A model generated the notes under the pieces. The model worked only from the letters and a program-made list of their open reading frames with translations. It did not search any database and was not told where the DNA came from. Position numbers and translations under genes: made by a program. 26,696 bases of DNA, from the NCBI GenBank assembly GCA_050246595.1, contig JBFWVT010000070.1, positions 1-26,696 on the forward strand, read 5' to 3'. This document shows, piece by piece, positions 1 to 7,824 of the stretch. Numbering within the stretch: position 1 is the stretch's first letter; the number at the start of each line of letters is the position of its first letter. This stretch comes from DATARH01 sp050246595. Lineage in GTDB: Bacteria; Pseudomonadota; Alphaproteobacteria; ATCC43930; CGMCC-115725.

Positions 1-100
1 CCGCAAATCCTGTGAATAGGGTCTCGGCATGCGCGATGGCCTCCACCCCCCAGCCGGCATCTTGCGCCCAAACCCCCGCGCTTGGAAATCTTCAGCCTCG

Positions 101-130
101 CTTCAACCTAAAACGATCAGGCTCTAAACC
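101..130. repeat. Possible short dispersed intergenic motif
   Basis: Read on the minus strand, this stretch carries GAGCCTGATCGTTTTAGGTT. From memory it resembles a GAGCATGATC-type motif scattered between genes in Rhizobiales and relatives. It occurs once in the window, so repetition is not shown here. The rest of 1-202 holds no gene I can support. A GATAAT at 175-180 is a weak -10 candidate for the next gene without a clear -35. Confidence 0.25.
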
Positions 131-202
131 GCCTCGACCTGCTGCAATCAGGCCGCCACCGCGCTATTTTCGCCGATAATCGGATGCGGAGAGGAGCGGG
201 CG

Positions 203-1402
203 ATGCCCTACGGTGATGAATCCGGCGACCCGGTGATGCTGGCGCTTGGCGAGGACTATCCCGAATTGCGCCAATCGGTGCGCAGGATTTGCGAGAAATA
301 TCCCGGCGCCTATTGGCGCGGTCTCGAAGACGCGCAGGAATACCCGACCGAATTCGTCAACGAATTGACCGAGGCCGGGTTTCTCGCCTCCCTGATCCCG
401 GAGGAATATGGCGGCTCCGGTCTGCCGCTGCGCGCCGCCGCGGTGATCCTCGAAGAGATCAACGCCTCGGGCTGCACCGCCAGCCAGGGCCATGCCCAGA
501 TGTACATCATGGGCACCCTGTTGCGGCACGGCAGCCCCGAGCAGAAACAGCGCTATCTGCCGGGGATCGCATCGGGCGAATTGCGCTTGCAGGCGTTTGG
601 CGTCACCGAGCCGACCACCGGCTCCGACACGACCAGGCTGAAGACCCGCGCGGTGCGGTCCGGCAATGGCGACCATTATCTCGTAACCGGGCAGAAGGTG
701 TGGACCTCGCGCGCGCGGCACTCCGATCTGATGCTGCTGCTGGCGCGCACGACCCCGATCGAGGAGGTCAAACGGCGTACCGAGGGGCTGTCGGTGTTTC
801 TCGTCGATCTGCGCGACAGCCTCGGCCAGGGCCTCGAAATCCGGCCGATCGAGGCGATGATCAACCACAACACCAACGAGGTGTTTTTCGACAATCTCAA
901 GGTGCCGGCGGAAAACCTGATCGGCGAGGAGGGGAAAGGGTTTCGCTATATTCTCGACGGCATGAATGCCGAGCGCATCCTGGTCGCGCAGGAATGCATC
1001 GGCGACGGCCGCTGGCTGCTCAACAAGGGGATCGAATACGCCAAGGAGCGGGTCGTGTTCGACCGGCCGATCGGGCAGAACCAGGGGGTGCAGTTCCCGC
1101 TGGCGCGCGCCTGGGCCGAGCTGGAGGCGGCCGACATGATCTGCCGCCGCGCCGCGGCGCTGTTCGACGCCGGACGCGAGTGCGGCGCCGACGCGAACAT
1201 GGCCAAGCTGCTCGCCTCGGAGGCGACCTGGCACGCCGCCGAGGCGACGATGCAGACCTATGGCGGGTTCGCCTATGCCCGCGAATACGATATCGAGCGC
1301 AAATGGCGCGAGTGCCGCCTGTACCAGACCGCACCGATCTCGACCAATCTGATCCTGGCCTATATCGGCCAGCACGTGCTCGGGATGCCGCGCTCCTACT
1401 GA
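203..1402 (+). CDS. Acyl-CoA dehydrogenase family flavoprotein
   Basis: The 399-residue product has the length and layout of a single-domain FAD-dependent acyl-CoA dehydrogenase, which oxidises an acyl-CoA to the 2,3-enoyl-CoA and passes electrons to ETF. The flavin-binding segment QAFGVTEPTTGSDT is near residue 130, and the C-terminal domain carries YGGFAYAREYDIE. The canonical MCAD-type catalytic glutamate (in YEGT) is absent: the local sequence is LYQTAPISTN, so proline stands there. A glutamate at residue 257 (MNAERIL) lies where isovaleryl-CoA and long-chain dehydrogenases keep their catalytic base, so activity is likely retained. The ATG at 203 follows a good GAGAGGAG ribosome site. The gene appears monocistronic. 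The substrate is not predictable from sequence. Confidence 0.93.
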   Translation: MPYGDESGDPVMLALGEDYPELRQSVRRICEKYPGAYWRGLEDAQEYPTEFVNELTEAGFLASLIPEEYGGSGLPLRAAAVILEEINASGCTASQGHAQMYIMGTLLRHGSPEQKQRYLPGIASGELRLQAFGVTEPTTGSDTTRLKTRAVRSGNGDHYLVTGQKVWTSRARHSDLMLLLARTTPIEEVKRRTEGLSVFLVDLRDSLGQGLEIRPIEAMINHNTNEVFFDNLKVPAENLIGEEGKGFRYILDGMNAERILVAQECIGDGRWLLNKGIEYAKERVVFDRPIGQNQGVQFPLARAWAELEAADMICRRAAALFDAGRECGADANMAKLLASEATWHAAEATMQTYGGFAYAREYDIERKWRECRLYQTAPISTNLILAYIGQHVLGMPRSY

Positions 1403-1457
1403 GCCGGGTCCGGAACGCAGCACGGGCCGGGCGGGGTCTGGCCTCCTCACCTTGTCC

Positions 1458-1505
1458 CCCTCCCCGCTTGCGGGGAGAGGGAACCCACCGCGGCAGCGTG
1501 GGCGG
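1458..1505. repeat. Palindromic intergenic repeat, short copy (two modules)
   Basis: A perfect 8-bp stem CTCCCCGC/GCGGGGAG (1460-1467 and 1470-1477) with a 2-base loop is followed by a second imperfect hairpin, CCCAC ... GTGGG (1484-1502). The same order of modules appears in the copies near 7.6 kb and 14.5 kb. It lies between convergent genes, the acyl-CoA dehydrogenase and the small minus-strand ORF, and may also help terminate transcription, though no T-run follows. Confidence 0.7.
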
Positions 1506-1527
1506 GCTTGTCGAGAGACCCGCCGCC

Positions 1528-1791
1528 TCAGCGCGAGGGCGGCGGCGCCTGCCGCGGCGGTAGGTTCTGCCGGGCCAGACAATCCTTCAGCTTTGCGTCG
1601 CGCTTGGCGTGCGCCTCGGCGGTGAAATCGGGGAAGGCGCGCTGCGCCTCGATCGCGCAGGCATCCATCGCGTTCCATTTGCCAATCGCGATCAACCCCT
1701 GCGAGCTGAGGGCGTGCGCCGCGACCGGGACGAAAGCCGGGAAGAAAAATGCCGCGAGCAGCACGAGGACGGACCACGGCGCGGACGCCAA
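1528..1791 (-). CDS. Small putative secreted protein
   Basis: I do not recognise the family. The frame encodes a hydrophobic stretch of about 20 residues (VLVLLAAFFFPAFVPVAAHA) that looks like a signal peptide. A charged region follows with two cysteines (DACAIEAQRAF and LKDCLAR) that could pair in the periplasm, then a proline-rich end. The TTG at 1791 is my choice, because the longer ATG-started frame (to 2103) would run deep into the glutathione transferase gene on the other strand. The mature part is about 60 residues. Real coding is supported only by the signal-peptide-like composition and the paired cysteines, so this is tentative. Confidence 0.45.
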   Translation of the reverse strand: MASAPWSVLVLLAAFFFPAFVPVAAHALSSQGLIAIGKWNAMDACAIEAQRAFPDFTAEAHAKRDAKLKDCLARQNLPPRQAPPPSR

Positions 1792-1900
1792 ACGGGAGCG
1801 CCGCGGCCCCGAAATCGCACACCGGCTTGTCAGAGGATGGGTTGCGCGTTCGGCCAAACTGAGGCTCCATACCAGACCCGTCGTCGCGAGGATCACGACT

Positions 1901-2521
1901 ATGCTGAAGATCTGGGGGCGCGCAACCTCGTCGAATGTGCAGAAGGTTCTGTGGTGCTGCGCCGAGCTCGATCTCGAATTCGAGCGGCTCGATGTCGGCG
2001 GGCCGTTCGGTGGCAACCGCGACCCGGAATATCTGGCGCTGAACCCGAACGGTCTCGTGCCGACGGTCAAGGACGGCGATCTCGTGATGTGGGAATCGAA
2101 CACGATCTGCCGCTATCTGGCGGCGACCCGCAACGGCGAGCCTCTCTATCCGCGCGATCCCGCCGCGCGCACCCATGTCGAGCGCTGGATGGACTGGCAG
2201 CTCGCGGTGGCCGCGCCGCCGATGGGTCAGCTTTTGTTCGGCCTCGTGCGCAGCACCCCCGAGACACGCAACCCGGACGCGATCGAGGCGGCGCGCCGCC
2301 GCGCCGCCACCGCCTGGACCATCGTCGACGACGCGGTCAAGGACCGGCCCTATCTCGCCGGCGGCCATCTCAGCCTCGCCGAGATCGTCCTGGGCACGCT
2401 GATCTACCGCTGGTTCGCCTTTCCGATCGAACGGCCGGAACTGCCCAATCTGCGAGCCTGGTACGACCGGCTGCACCAGCGCGCCGGCTTCAAAAAGCAT
2501 ATCGAGACAGCCATAACCTGA
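1901..2521 (+). CDS. Glutathione S-transferase family protein
   Basis: The 206-residue protein has the usual two-part GST layout. The N-terminal thioredoxin-like domain contains GRATSSNVQKVLW, with candidate catalytic serines near residues 9-10, then the cis-proline segment NPNGLVPTV and the glutathione-binding WESNTICRYLA. The C-terminal helical domain contains the fold-typical RPYLAGGHLSLAEIVLG. Such enzymes conjugate glutathione to electrophiles or act in small-molecule catabolism in the cytoplasm. The ATG at 1901 is chosen because the domain begins there; the open frame upstream is low-complexity readthrough. The neighbouring genes do not reveal the substrate. Confidence 0.92.
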   Translation: MLKIWGRATSSNVQKVLWCCAELDLEFERLDVGGPFGGNRDPEYLALNPNGLVPTVKDGDLVMWESNTICRYLAATRNGEPLYPRDPAARTHVERWMDWQLAVAAPPMGQLLFGLVRSTPETRNPDAIEAARRRAATAWTIVDDAVKDRPYLAGGHLSLAEIVLGTLIYRWFAFPIERPELPNLRAWYDRLHQRAGFKKHIETAIT

Positions 2522-2589
2522 CTGTCGCCAATCGTTCCGGTTGCTTTTCCGCAGCAGCGGGTTATTTAAGTCGCAAGCCGGCAGGCATT

Positions 2590-2617
2590 CACGATCCAGC
2601 AGGCACGATCCGGCAGG
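2590..2617. repeat. 14-bp tandem direct repeat upstream of the first cytochrome c'-like gene
   Basis: CACGATCCAGCAGG (2590-2603) is followed immediately by CACGATCCGGCAGG (2604-2617), with one mismatch. The second copy runs straight into the GGGAGGAG ribosome-binding site. It may be a regulator half-site pair or a simple slippage duplication. Confidence 0.6.
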
Positions 2618-2627
2618 GAGGAGCGAC

Positions 2628-3104
2628 ATGAAGTCCCGCAGGATAAGACTCGCCGTCGCCGCGGCCGGTTTCGGTCTCGCGATTGCGGGCGCCGGAGCAA
2701 GCCTGGCCCAGGATGCGCAGTCGGTGATCAATCAGCGCCAGGAACTGATGAAACAGCAGGGCCGGGACGTGGCCGCGGTGCGGGCCTTTGTCGAAGGCCG
2801 CGGCGATCAGGCCGCCGCGCAGCGCGGCGCGGCCGACCTGCTGACGACGATACCGCGGATTGCGAGCCTGTTCCCGCAGCGCACCTCTTCCGCCGAATTC
2901 CCCGGCAGGACCCGGGCGAGACCGGTCATCTGGAGCGAATGGGACCAGTTCAACGCCGCGCAGCAGAACGCGCTGTCGCGCGCCCAGGCACTCAACGCGG
3001 CGCTCAATACCGGCAACACCGCCGCGGTTCAGACCGCCCTCACCGATCTCGTTAACAGCGGCTGCAACGGATGCCATGGCAGGTTCCGCGAACCGCAGCA
3101 ATAG
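2628..3104 (+). CDS. Cytochrome c'-like (class II) monohaem cytochrome, copy 1
   Basis: The 158-residue precursor begins with a signal peptide (KSRRIRLAVAA ... GASLAQ) and ends with the haem-attachment motif CNGCH near the C-terminus. That end-placed CxxCH on a four-helix protein is the hallmark of class II cytochromes c (cytochrome c'/c556). These are periplasmic and may carry electrons or bind nitric oxide. The helix-1 segment INQRQELMKQQG contains a methionine that could be the distal ligand (c556-like), so the haem spin state cannot be told. A very strong ribosome site (GGGAGGAG) precedes the ATG at 2628. A paralogue lies 100 bp downstream and a dihaem cytochrome follows, suggesting one transcript for a periplasmic redox chain. 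Confidence 0.88.
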   Translation: MKSRRIRLAVAAAGFGLAIAGAGASLAQDAQSVINQRQELMKQQGRDVAAVRAFVEGRGDQAAAQRGAADLLTTIPRIASLFPQRTSSAEFPGRTRARPVIWSEWDQFNAAQQNALSRAQALNAALNTGNTAAVQTALTDLVNSGCNGCHGRFREPQQ

Positions 3105-3204
3105 CCGGCGCAATGCTCCGCCACCCGCTTCCGGCGCCATCGGCCCCGCCGCGCAGTCCGCGCGCAACCGTGCCTGTTTGCGACGTGTTCACAGGGAGGA
3201 CCAT

Positions 3205-3678
3205 ATGACATCACGCGTCCGGGTCGCCGTTTTGGCGGTTGCCCTCGGGCTGGCCTTGACCGGCACCGCCACGGTCTCGGCGCAAGACGCAAACCCGACC
3301 GTCAGCCAGCGCCAGGATAGAATGAAGGCGATCGGCCGGGCGCTGGGCGCGGTTCGCGCTTATACCGAAGACAAGGGAGACCTCGCCGCCGCGCGGGCGG
3401 GAGGCGCCGAGCTTGTCAACCTGGTGGCGGACATTCCCGCCCTGTTTCCGCAGCGGACGGGGATGACCGAGTTTCCGGGCACCTCCTACGCGAAACCGGA
3501 AATCTGGGCGCAGTGGCAGAATTTCACCCAGGCGGCACAGCAGGCGCATGCCAGCGTCGTGGCGCTCAATACCGCCCTGGCAACCGGCGACAAGGCCGCG
3601 ATCACGGCCGCCTTCCAGGCTGTCGGCCGGGACGGCTGCACCGGCTGCCACCGGCCGTTCCGCCAGCCGAAGAGCTGA
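3205..3678 (+). CDS. Cytochrome c'-like (class II) monohaem cytochrome, copy 2
   Basis: The 157-residue protein parallels its upstream neighbour throughout: signal peptide ending in TVSAQ, helix-1 segment VSQRQDRMKAIG, a central LFPQRTG...EFPGTSYAKPEIW block (LFPQRTS...EFPGRTRARPVIW in copy 1), and a C-terminal CTGCH haem motif. The similarity along the full length points to tandem duplication followed by marked divergence. The ATG at 3205 has an AGGGAGGA ribosome site. The protein should be exported and haem-loaded by the cytochrome c maturation system. Expected roles are periplasmic electron transfer or nitric oxide binding; the sequence alone does not decide. Confidence 0.88.
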   Translation: MTSRVRVAVLAVALGLALTGTATVSAQDANPTVSQRQDRMKAIGRALGAVRAYTEDKGDLAAARAGGAELVNLVADIPALFPQRTGMTEFPGTSYAKPEIWAQWQNFTQAAQQAHASVVALNTALATGDKAAITAAFQAVGRDGCTGCHRPFRQPKS

Positions 3679-3704
3679 GGCTGGATCGGGTTCCGCATCC
3701 GGCG

Positions 3705-4568
3705 TTGATCCTCGGTCTGTTCGCCCTCGCCGCAATCGTTCTGCTCGGCGGGACGGCGCCGTCCCGAGCGGCCGACCCGGCGCACGGCCGGTATCTCGCC
3801 GAGGCTGCCGGGTGCAGCAGGTGTCACACCGCGACCGAAGCGGGCGCGCCTGCCTATGCCGGCGGGCGCGGCTTCGACACCGAGTTCGGCGTCGTGACCG
3901 CGCCGAACATCACACCCGACCGCGCAACCGGGATCGGCGGCTGGAGCACAGCCGATTTTATCAGGGCGATGCGCTGGGGCATCGCGCCCGACGATTCGCA
4001 CTATGTTCCGGTTTTTCCGTTTCCCTATTACAACCGGCTGACCGACCGCGACCTCGCCGATATAAAAGCATTTCTCGACAGCCTGCCGCCGGTCTCGGTC
4101 CCTGACCCGCCAAGCGCCGGCTCGATGGCGCTGTGGGAACGCGCCCGCGCCGCGGTGGCGGTCGCGGCAACCCCGCTGCCCGGCCCCTGGCCCGATGATC
4201 CGACCCAGAACCCGGCAGGGAACCGTGGCGCCTATCTGGTCGCGACGATCGGACGGTGCGGCGAGTGCCATACGCCGCGTACCTGGCTCGGGGCGCCCGA
4301 TCCGGACCGCTTTCTGATGGGCGGGATCGACCGGAACGGACGCCGGGCGCCCAACATCACCGCGAGCCGCGAAGCCGGGATCGGCAATTGGAGCACCGAC
4401 GACATCGTGACGATGCTGACCGACGGTACGACCCCGAATTTTGACGAGGTCGGCGGCAGCATGGCCGAGATTGTCAGGAATACGGCCAGGCTGAGCGAGG
4501 AGGATCGCCATGCCATAGCGGTCTACCTGCAATCGGTCCGGCCGGCATCCGGACCGGAGCGGAAATGA
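3705..4568 (+). CDS. Dihaem class I cytochrome c
   Basis: Two cytochrome c domains are visible. Each begins with a CxxCH site, CSRCH in the first half and CGECH in the second. Each is followed by a PNIT segment and a GI.GWST/GIGNWST segment typical of dihaem cytochromes that accept electrons from periplasmic dehydrogenases. The N-terminus is a hydrophobic signal (LILGLFALAAIVLLGG ... SRA). The start is uncertain because no ATG lies at a suitable place. TTG at 3705 is used here; CTG at 3681, or CTG at 3675 overlapping the previous stop, would add a positively charged n-region. The gene follows the second cytochrome c'-like gene almost directly, so co-translation is likely. The electron donor is unknown. 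Confidence 0.85.
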   Translation: MILGLFALAAIVLLGGTAPSRAADPAHGRYLAEAAGCSRCHTATEAGAPAYAGGRGFDTEFGVVTAPNITPDRATGIGGWSTADFIRAMRWGIAPDDSHYVPVFPFPYYNRLTDRDLADIKAFLDSLPPVSVPDPPSAGSMALWERARAAVAVAATPLPGPWPDDPTQNPAGNRGAYLVATIGRCGECHTPRTWLGAPDPDRFLMGGIDRNGRRAPNITASREAGIGNWSTDDIVTMLTDGTTPNFDEVGGSMAEIVRNTARLSEEDRHAIAVYLQSVRPASGPERK

Positions 4569-4751
4569 TCGGTCAAACGTTTCGGGATTGGACGGTTGGA
4601 CGCGACTTCGTATGATGCTTTTGCTCTGCGGCTTCTCGCACTCGTATGCCGTCATCGGTGAGGCGGGAAAGCGGAGCGGCGGCTTCACGCACGGGATGGA
4701 GCGACGGCGCCGTTGTTCTCGCGACATCAGGCGCGGCTCGGGGAGAAGGCT

Positions 4752-5804
4752 TTGGCGCGCGCGCGATCCGAAAAGAGCCTGGCCCGTTTCGACCGGATCG
4801 CGCTGGTTCTGTCGAGCGGCGGCGGTCTCGGGGCGTATCAGGCCGGGGCCTATGCCGGGCTCGAGCATTCCGGTGTGCGGCCAAACTGGGTCGCCGGCAC
4901 CGCGATCGGCGCGATCAATGCCGCGATCATCGCCGGCAATCTGCCGCATGAACGGGTGCCGCGGCTGCGCCAGTTCTGGCAGGAGCTGGGCCGGCGCGGC
5001 TCGGGACGCGGCGAGGGCTGGGTCCCGCGCCGGGTGCGTCGCTGGCTTCCCGGGCGCCCCGCCGGACTCGGACTCCCGGCCGAACCCGCCGCCGCGGATG
5101 CCGCGCGCGAACCGCCGCTGATCGAACTCGCGCAGCTGCGCGAGCTGCTGCACGCGACGATCGATTTCGACCGGGTCAATTCCGGCGCGGTCCGTCTCGT
5201 TCTCGGCGCCGTCAACCTCGTCACCGGCGCCGAGGCCTATTTCGACAACGACCGCCATGTGCTCGGTCCCGAGCACGTGCTAGCCAGCACGCCGCTGCCG
5301 GGATTGCCGCCCGCGATCATCGACGGCCAGCGCTACGGCGGCGCGGCGGTGTCGGTGGCGGCGCTCGACGAGGCCCGTCCGGCCGACACGCTGTGTTTCG
5401 TCATCGACGGTTATGACCCGATGCCCGGCAGCCGGGGGGGCACCAGCCGCTCAGCCCGCGAAATCGCCGCGCTGCGCCGCAACCATGATTTGCGTCGGAT
5501 GATCGCGCTGCTCGGCGAGCGGGTGCCGGCCGGGCTGCGCGGCGATCCCGACATCCGCAAATGCCTTGCCGAGGCGAGCGAGGCGACGATGACGATCCTG
5601 CACCTCGTGCATGACGGCAGCGCCGAGCGTCTCGCCGCGAGAATGGCGGATTTCTCGTCGGAGGCGGTGGCGCGCCGCTGGCAGGCCGGCGAAAGCGACG
5701 TGGCGACGAGCCTGGCGCACCCGCTGTGGCTGGCGCCGCCGCCGCGCCGGGTCGGCGTCGTCGTTCACGAATTGCGCGGCGGCGTCGCCGGCTCGCCGCG
5801 CTGA
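4752..5804 (+). CDS. Patatin-like protein lacking the catalytic dyad (DUF3734-type C-terminus)
   Basis: The N-terminus has the patatin oxyanion segment LSSGGGLGAYQAGAYAGLE, and the whole resembles bacterial patatin/DUF3734 proteins. In that family GxSxG holds the nucleophile; here the stretch is VAGTAIGAINAA, with alanine (GCG codon, residue 51) in place of serine. The second motif, normally YWDGG with the catalytic aspartate, reads RYGGAA near residue 195. Both halves of the Ser-Asp dyad are missing in an otherwise open, well-conserved frame, so lipase activity is unlikely and a binding or scaffold role is possible. TTG at 4752 is preferred for its GGGGAGAAGG ribosome site; TTG at 4713 is the alternative. 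It converges on the next gene with a 24-bp gap. Confidence 0.82.
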   Translation: MARARSEKSLARFDRIALVLSSGGGLGAYQAGAYAGLEHSGVRPNWVAGTAIGAINAAIIAGNLPHERVPRLRQFWQELGRRGSGRGEGWVPRRVRRWLPGRPAGLGLPAEPAAADAAREPPLIELAQLRELLHATIDFDRVNSGAVRLVLGAVNLVTGAEAYFDNDRHVLGPEHVLASTPLPGLPPAIIDGQRYGGAAVSVAALDEARPADTLCFVIDGYDPMPGSRGGTSRSAREIAALRRNHDLRRMIALLGERVPAGLRGDPDIRKCLAEASEATMTILHLVHDGSAERLAARMADFSSEAVARRWQAGESDVATSLAHPLWLAPPPRRVGVVVHELRGGVAGSPR

Positions 5805-5828
5805 AGTTTTCGCTGTCTGCCGTCGCGG

Positions 5829-7550
5829 TCAGCCCCCGCCGCCGCCCTGGCAGATCACGTTGAGCAGCGCCTGGCGCTTTTCGACATTGACCGCATGCAG
5901 CGCGCGTTCAAGCGCCCGCGGCAACTCGGCCGGGTCCTCAACCCGCTCGCCATAACCGCCCGCAGCGGCGCAGACCTGCTCGAACGCGGGCAATTCGTCG
6001 AGATCGATAAACGGCGGACGGTTGCTGCGCGCCGCCTCGCCCTGCGGATACATGCCGAGCGTCGCGCGACGCACCGCGCCCCACATCGCGTTGTTGACGA
6101 CGACAAACAGCACCGGCAGCCGGTGCAGCGCCGCCGCGTGATGCACCGCGACCGGGTTCGCGAACAGGTATGACCCGTCGCCGAGCACCGCGATCACCTG
6201 CCGCTCGGGTTCGGCCAGCTTGACCCCGAGCGCCGCCCCGGCGCCCCAGCCGAGCCCCGCCGCCGGGCTCGACCCGAAAAACCCGCCGGGCCGGATCGAC
6301 GGGCAATGCTCGGGGAGCAGCGTGTATTCGTTGACGATCGTCGAGTCCGGATCGCGCGCCTCTCTCAGACACGCGCTGACCCGGACCGGGCTGATCGGCC
6401 GCATCTCCTTCGTATCGTCTTCGAGCTTGCGCCAGCCTTCCCGCATTGCGCCGCGCCGCTTGGCTATGCGTTGCCGGCGTGCCGCAACCGCCGCCGTGTC
6501 GGCGAGCGGCGCCATTGCCTCGGCAAGCTGCGGCAAGGCCTGAGACGGAGCGGCGGCGATCGCAACATCGCAAGGGAAACCGCGGATCGGATAGCGGGCG
6601 AAGAGCGGGTCCACCCCGAGATTGACGACAGGGCAGTCGGGACGCGGCTTTTTGCGGCTGGGTATCCACGGCACGTCGCATTCGAGCACCAGGATCGCGT
6701 CGGCCTCGTCGAGCAGAGCGGCCGGGTTGTAGCCGAGATGGCACGGATGGTCGGCCGGCAGGTTCATGTAGCGCTGCCGATGCTCGACGACCGGGATCGC
6801 GAAACGCTCGGCCAGTGCGGCGAGCGCCGGCACCGCTTCGCGCTTGCGCCCGGCATCGGCGGTGACGATCAGCGGGTTTTTTGCCGCCCCCAGCAGCCGT
6901 GCCGCCTCCCCGATCGCGGCCGGATCGGCAGCAGGCGGCGACACCGCCACCCGCCGTGCCGGGCTGTCATAGGCGAAACCGGGTAGCGGCGCGGCCAGCA
7001 CCTCGCGCGGCAGTGACAGACAGACGGGACCTTCGGGCGGGCTGGTCGCGATCGTCAGCGCGCGGTCGAGCACGGTTTCGAGCTGCACGCCGTGGCGCAG
7101 CTCGTACTCCCATTTGACGGCCTCGCGCAGCATCCCGGCCTGGTCGAACATCTCCTGCGCCCAGTGGATATAGGTGTCGCGCGCCCCGGCAAGCCCCTCC
7201 TCGGTCAGCGGCGAGCGGCCGGCGGTGAACAGGATCGGCACATTGGTGCGCGCCGCGTTCCAGACGCCGCACAGCGCGTTGGCGGTGCCGACGCTGACAT
7301 GCACCATCACCGCCGGCACGCGGCCCGACGCCACGGCATAGCCGTGCGCCATCGACATCGCGAGGTTCTCGTGCGTTGCAAGCAGCGGTTTCGGCACGGG
7401 CATGCCGGTATGCGCTGCCTTTGCATAGGCCTCGACGATCGGCGCGAAATCGGTGCCGGCATTGGCGAACAGATACTCGACGCCGCGCTCGGCGAGCAGC
7501 GCCAGATAGGCCTCCGCGACGCTCTCGACCGCCAGTTCCTTGCGGGGCAT
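5829..7550 (-). CDS. Thiamine diphosphate-dependent enzyme, acetolactate synthase-like
   Basis: The 573-residue protein has the three-domain layout of the ThDP decarboxylase/acetolactate synthase superfamily. The N-terminal Pyr domain contains the cofactor-activating glutamate (THENLAMSMAHGYA, Glu61). A central domain follows. The C-terminal PP domain has the GDG (457-459) to NN (486-487) ThDP/Mg motif. It probably decarboxylates or carboligates a 2-oxo acid in the cytoplasm. No regulatory subunit gene is nearby, which argues against true branched-chain biosynthesis and for a catabolic decarboxylase or lyase. ATG at 7550 has a GGAAG ribosome site; an upstream in-frame TTG or ATG extension to 7604 enters the palindromic repeat and is rejected. 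The substrate is unknown. Confidence 0.88.
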   Translation of the reverse strand: MPRKELAVESVAEAYLALLAERGVEYLFANAGTDFAPIVEAYAKAAHTGMPVPKPLLATHENLAMSMAHGYAVASGRVPAVMVHVSVGTANALCGVWNAARTNVPILFTAGRSPLTEEGLAGARDTYIHWAQEMFDQAGMLREAVKWEYELRHGVQLETVLDRALTIATSPPEGPVCLSLPREVLAAPLPGFAYDSPARRVAVSPPAADPAAIGEAARLLGAAKNPLIVTADAGRKREAVPALAALAERFAIPVVEHRQRYMNLPADHPCHLGYNPAALLDEADAILVLECDVPWIPSRKKPRPDCPVVNLGVDPLFARYPIRGFPCDVAIAAAPSQALPQLAEAMAPLADTAAVAARRQRIAKRRGAMREGWRKLEDDTKEMRPISPVRVSACLREARDPDSTIVNEYTLLPEHCPSIRPGGFFGSSPAAGLGWGAGAALGVKLAEPERQVIAVLGDGSYLFANPVAVHHAAALHRLPVLFVVVNNAMWGAVRRATLGMYPQGEAARSNRPPFIDLDELPAFEQVCAAAGGYGERVEDPAELPRALERALHAVNVEKRQALLNVICQGGGGG

Positions 7551-7594
7551 GTCTTCCGTCTCCCGACAAACGCGCTCTTGAGGCGGCACATATA

Positions 7595-7803
7595 CCCTCT
7601 CCACCCTTCAGGGGAGAGGGGGGATCCACCGCCTAGCAGTGAGAGGGTGAGGCCGGTCTCGATCGGATCGCCGGCGTCTCGCCGGCCCGGGCGAAGCTTT
7701 GCTTCGCCCGATGCCGGCCGGAGGCCGGCGGTCCTTCTGGAATCCCTATCTCATTCCGACCCTCTCCGCACCGCCATGGATATGGCGGGTGAAGGGGGAG
7801 TGT
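7595..7803. repeat. Palindromic intergenic repeat, long composite copy
   Basis: The element starts with CCCTCTCC...GGAGAGGG (about 7595-7620), continues with a degenerate second module, and ends with a hairpin module running into GGGGGAGTGT. Inside are two perfect hairpins: CGGGCGAAGC/GCTTCGCCCG (7688-7697 and 7701-7710) and GCCGGCC/GGCCGGC (7713-7719 and 7723-7729). The copy at 14.5 kb shares the first module, the CTGGAATCCC segment and the terminal GGGAGTGT. It fills most of the 274-base gap between the ThDP enzyme gene and the oxidoreductase gene and may act as terminator for the latter. Confidence 0.75.
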
Positions 7804-7824
7804 CTCAAAGGCCCGATCTGTATG

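Noticed and set aside
164..2731. An 855-codon open frame on the minus strand
   Set aside because: It runs antisense to the acyl-CoA dehydrogenase, GST and cytochrome genes, is rich in R, G, A and P with no domain, and is an artefact of high GC.
4569..4712. Possible small genes between the dihaem cytochrome and patatin-like genes
   Set aside because: The frames are arginine- or serine-rich without ribosome sites or family signals; I see only a short GATTGGAC/GGTTGGAC near-repeat.
3486..5276. A 596-codon minus-strand frame
   Set aside because: It is antisense to the dihaem cytochrome and the patatin-like gene; no motif is visible.
7688..7729. The double hairpin as a CRISPR or riboswitch element
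   Set aside because: There are no repeated spacers, and it is part of an intergenic repeat also found elsewhere; the inner hairpins are simple perfect palindromes.
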